From Bradyrhizobium hipponense (GTDB lineage: Bacteria > Pseudomonadota > Alphaproteobacteria > Rhizobiales > Xanthobacteraceae), in the NCBI RefSeq assembly GCF_008123965.1, contig NZ_VSTH01000014.1:62001-126000 (forward strand): DNA of 64,000 nt. The letters run 5' to 3'. This document shows positions 61,234-64,000 of this stretch, one piece after another. Made by a program: the position numbers and the translations under genes. The notes below the pieces were generated by a model. The model did no database searches. It was not told the origin of the DNA and was given only the letters and a program-made list of their open reading frames with translations. How positions within the stretch are numbered: position 1 is the stretch's first letter; every line of letters begins with the position of its first letter.

Positions 61234-63921
61234 CTATTCTGCAGCCTGCTCGAGCGGCGCCGTGCGCGGCAAAATGATCTGGATGCGCGTGCCGCTGCCC
61301 GGCTCGGAATCGAGATCGAGCCGCCCACCGAGCCGGTTGGTCACGATGCTGTAGACGATGTGCAGTCCGAGACCGGTGCCGCCCTGGTCGCGCCGTGTCG
61401 TGAAGAACGGGTCGAAGGCGCGTCGGCGCACGTCGAGCGACATGCCGCAGCCATTGTCGGAGAAGATGATCTCGACATTGTCTTTTCCGGACTCGCGCAC
61501 CTGGATATCGATCAGTCCCGGACGTCCGTCGGGGAAGGCGTGCGCCACCGCGTTGAGGAACAGATTGGTCAGCACCTGCCCGTACGGGCCGGGATAGCTG
61601 TTCATGATCAGATTGGGCTGGCATTCGACGTTGAGGGTCAGGTTGTGCTTACGCAAGCCCGGCCGCAGGCTCATCACCACCTGTTCGGTGAGGTCGGCGA
61701 GATCGAAGCTGCGCTGATCCGAATAGTTGCGGTCGGCTGCGACTTGCTTGAACGACTGGATCAGCTCGGCGGCTCGGTTGAGATTGGCGACGAGCTGCGA
61801 GGATGCATCGCGGCTGGTGTAGAGATAGTCGTTGAGCGTGGAGCGGCGCAGTTCGCCACGTTCGAGCTCCGCGGTGAAGATCGCGGTCTTGCGCTCGAGC
61901 GCGGAGGCGACCGTGAGGCTGATGCCGACGGGATTGTTGACCTCGTGCGCGACGCCGGCGACGAGCCGCCCGAGCGCGGCGAGCTTCTCGGCCTCGATCA
62001 GCGAGGCCTGGGTCTCGCGCAGATTACGCAGGGCGGTCTCGGCGGCTTCCTTCGCTTTCCGCATCTCCTGCTCGCCGCGCTTGCGCTCGCCGATATCCAG
62101 CGCCACGGTGACGATCCGCTCGATCTCGCCCTCGGCATCGAGCAGCGGCAGCTTGTTGACTAGCCATTGCCGCATGTTGCCGGAGGCGTCCTTGTATTCC
62201 TCCTCATAGAAGCCGAGGCCCTTGCGGAAACTGAGCACACGCTTGTCGTTCTCGTCGCTCTTGGCCGCACCATAGCGCGACATCAGGTCGGCGGTGGTGC
62301 GGCCGAGCGCGTCGCCGGGCTCGATACCGAAGATGCCGGCCATATAGCGGTTCATCAGCACATAGCGCAGATTGCGGTCCTTGACGTTGATGACCGCGGG
62401 CACCGTGTCGATAACCTGCTGGAGCAGGCGGCGGCCTTCGGCGATGGCGTCTTCGGCGCGCTTCTGGTCGGTGATGTCGCGCAGCGTGCCCTCGTAACGG
62501 ACGATGTTGCCCGCCTCATCCCGCACGCCGGTCGCGCTGTCGGAGAGCCACAGGATATCGCCACTGCGCTGGCGCACCTGGTACTCGAACTCGCGCACCA
62601 TGCCGTCGCGCGCCATCAGGCGCTGATATTCGGCGCGCGCCTCGGGATGGACGTAGATCGTGTGAGCGATGTCGTTGATGCTGTCGATCAGCTGCTGCGG
62701 GCTGTCATAGCCCATCATCCGCGCCAGCGCCGGGTTGGCGTTGAGGAGGTCGCCGGCCGGCGTGGTCACATAGATGCCGTCGACCGAGCCTTCGAACAGC
62801 TTGCGGTAGCTCTCTTCGGCCAGCCTCTGCTCGGTGAGCGCGCGCACCGCCGCCTCGCGCGCCGTGTCGGCCTCCTCCAGAGCGCGGCGGAATACTTCGG
62901 CCGCTCGCGCGATGTCGCCGATCTCGTTGTCGAGGTCGGCCGACGGGATCGAGGTGTCCTTCTCGCCGGCCGCAAGCGCGCGAATGGATCGCGCGATCTG
63001 GGCGAGGGGTCGCACCGTCCTGCGCACCACGAACAACGCCGCGGCAATGCCGATCAGCACGCCGATCGTGCCGAGCACGATGCTCTGCCACCTTGCCTCG
63101 GTCAGCGTGCGCGCGAAGTCGCGCGACAGCACGTGGCCGCGCCGTGCGCTGACCTCGCGCAGCAATTCGGTGACGCGTCCGATCAGCCGGCCCTCGGTTC
63201 CCAAGACTTCGCGATCAATGTCGGCGATCTGCCGCTCCCGGACGGCCACCGCGATGATGGCCTCGGCGTAGTCGTTCACGGCCGATTTCAGCCCGCGATC
63301 CCCGATGTCCAGCGCCCGCACGCCCTGCGCTGCCTGCTCGGCCGCGGACGGGTTGCGCGCGAGCAGTCCGAGCGCGATCCGGCTCTGCGCTTCCGACAGG
63401 CGGGAGGCGAGCTCGCGGTCGGCGGTGCCGGAGACGGCCGCATCGAACTGGTCGCGCAGCGGCGGCAGGCCGGCGAGCAGTTGGGCACGCCGGTCGATCA
63501 GCGTTGAGATCCGCTCCAGGCCGCTGCGATAGGTCGCAAGCCGCTCGGTGACTCCGTCGATCATGTCCTGCTGCTCGGGCGCAAGCTCGATGCGGGTCTT
63601 CTTCAGGATGTCGCTGAGCGTCGAGGCCGCCTCGCCGACCTGCTTGAACTGGATGCCGGCGCCGGGATCGGTGACGAAGTCGCGCGCGGCGAGGCGCAGC
63701 TCGTTCATGCGGCGGTCGATGTCCTCGGCGAGGTCGCCGACGCTCTGGAGCCGCTGCAGCTCGGCGAAGGTGGTATCGATGTGCCTGATCGCGATCACAC
63801 TCGCGGTCGAGGTGACGATGATCACCGCCAGCACCAGAAGGAAGCTGCCGAACGTGAGCTGGCCGATGGAGAGCGAAAATATTCGCTTTTTCTCGGGGGG
63901 CGGCGACAATTCGGCGGACAT
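61234..63921 (-). CDS. Membrane PAS sensor histidine kinase
   Basis: 895 residues. Membrane helices at about 21-43 and near 280-300 (SIVLGTIGVLIGIAAALFVV) enclose a periplasmic four-helix-bundle-type sensor of about 230 residues. HAMP (about 300-350), two PAS domains (about 365-490 and 500-620), coiled linker, then HisKA with His659 in LGRLVAGVAHEVNNPVG and HATPase (NLFLNAVAHA, SDNGCGM, GGTGLGLHIV). It lacks a receiver. It ends exactly where the convergent GrlR-like gene ends. The start overlaps no other gene, with an ATG at MSAELSPPPEKK. Confidence 0.94.
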   Translation of the reverse strand: MSAELSPPPEKKRIFSLSIGQLTFGSFLLVLAVIIVTSTASVIAIRHIDTTFAELQRLQSVGDLAEDIDRRMNELRLAARDFVTDPGAGIQFKQVGEAASTLSDILKKTRIELAPEQQDMIDGVTERLATYRSGLERISTLIDRRAQLLAGLPPLRDQFDAAVSGTADRELASRLSEAQSRIALGLLARNPSAAEQAAQGVRALDIGDRGLKSAVNDYAEAIIAVAVRERQIADIDREVLGTEGRLIGRVTELLREVSARRGHVLSRDFARTLTEARWQSIVLGTIGVLIGIAAALFVVRRTVRPLAQIARSIRALAAGEKDTSIPSADLDNEIGDIARAAEVFRRALEEADTAREAAVRALTEQRLAEESYRKLFEGSVDGIYVTTPAGDLLNANPALARMMGYDSPQQLIDSINDIAHTIYVHPEARAEYQRLMARDGMVREFEYQVRQRSGDILWLSDSATGVRDEAGNIVRYEGTLRDITDQKRAEDAIAEGRRLLQQVIDTVPAVINVKDRNLRYVLMNRYMAGIFGIEPGDALGRTTADLMSRYGAAKSDENDKRVLSFRKGLGFYEEEYKDASGNMRQWLVNKLPLLDAEGEIERIVTVALDIGERKRGEQEMRKAKEAAETALRNLRETQASLIEAEKLAALGRLVAGVAHEVNNPVGISLTVASALERKTAIFTAELERGELRRSTLNDYLYTSRDASSQLVANLNRAAELIQSFKQVAADRNYSDQRSFDLADLTEQVVMSLRPGLRKHNLTLNVECQPNLIMNSYPGPYGQVLTNLFLNAVAHAFPDGRPGLIDIQVRESGKDNVEIIFSDNGCGMSLDVRRRAFDPFFTTRRDQGGTGLGLHIVYSIVTNRLGGRLDLDSEPGSGTRIQIILPRTAPLEQAAE

Positions 63922-64000
63922 TGGGGCTTTGAGGACCGGGCTACTGGAAGCCCAATATACGACGTATTGCGGCCTCGGGGGAACATGGCTTCGGCCGCCG

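Overview
The window is GC-rich alphaproteobacterial chromosome, most likely Bradyrhizobium or a close relative. This rests on recognition of the gene content (a 180-kDa-type NAD-glutamate dehydrogenase, an RopB/Omp25-like porin-type barrel, several PAS/hybrid histidine kinases, FixK/FNR-type boxes, rhizobial-style small secreted proteins, REP-like intergenic palindromes), not on a database search. No rRNA, CRISPR array or intact insertion sequence was seen. Two tRNA genes are present: tRNA-Leu(GAG) and tRNA-Arg(TCG).

Layout. 0-4.5 kb: a scattered pair of complex I genes (nuoD, then nuoB cut by the window edge) with an HtrA protease and a PEBP-family gene between them. 4.8-8.2 kb: uracil-DNA-glycosylase-like protein, tRNA-Leu, fliN, lipB, a tautomerase and its divergent LysR regulator. 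8.3-18.6 kb: two hybrid histidine kinases, acylphosphatase, oxaloacetate decarboxylase-like enzyme, the biotin-carrying alpha subunit of propionyl-CoA carboxylase, a zinc metallopeptidase and an ArsB-type transporter. 19-24.4 kb: a sugar-acid catabolic locus (GntR regulator and MFS carrier on one strand, an enolase-superfamily dehydratase, gluconate 5-dehydrogenase-like and L-idonate dehydrogenase-like genes on the other) with a clear operator between the divergent arms. 24.4-28.4 kb: a duplicated-domain secreted protein, a two-component pair and a multi-pass membrane protein. 28.6-36 kb: IclR regulator with a Bug-type binding protein, an ArsR/AHSA1 operon with two identical operators, a beta-lactamase-fold hydrolase, outer-membrane barrel, unusual SDR and a GNAT protein. 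36-48 kb: phosphodiesterase, peroxiredoxin, chemoreceptor, histone-H1-like protein, EamA exporter, ClpP-like secreted protein, several small secreted proteins, and a pair of FixK-type boxes upstream of a 44-residue CxxC protein that is too short for most gene finders. 48.2-58.1 kb: a mosaic region with the large glutamate dehydrogenase, three decayed copies of a small repetitive ORF, short motifs matching the end of tRNA-Arg, a cyclase/TolB/TPR protein and a MazEF-like toxin-antitoxin pair sitting under a perfect 34-bp palindrome. 58-64 kb: small membrane and periplasmic proteins, a VOC protein, a GrlR-like protein and a large membrane histidine kinase.

The most interesting points are the FixK-box/CxxC microprotein unit, the toxin-antitoxin palindrome that covers its own ribosome-binding region, the ArsR operators (one containing the start codon), the tandem-domain protein beside the two-component system, and the dispersed repeat family linked to the tRNA-Arg end. 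Starts were chosen from ribosome-binding sites, signal peptides and family lengths; those that remain open are flagged.
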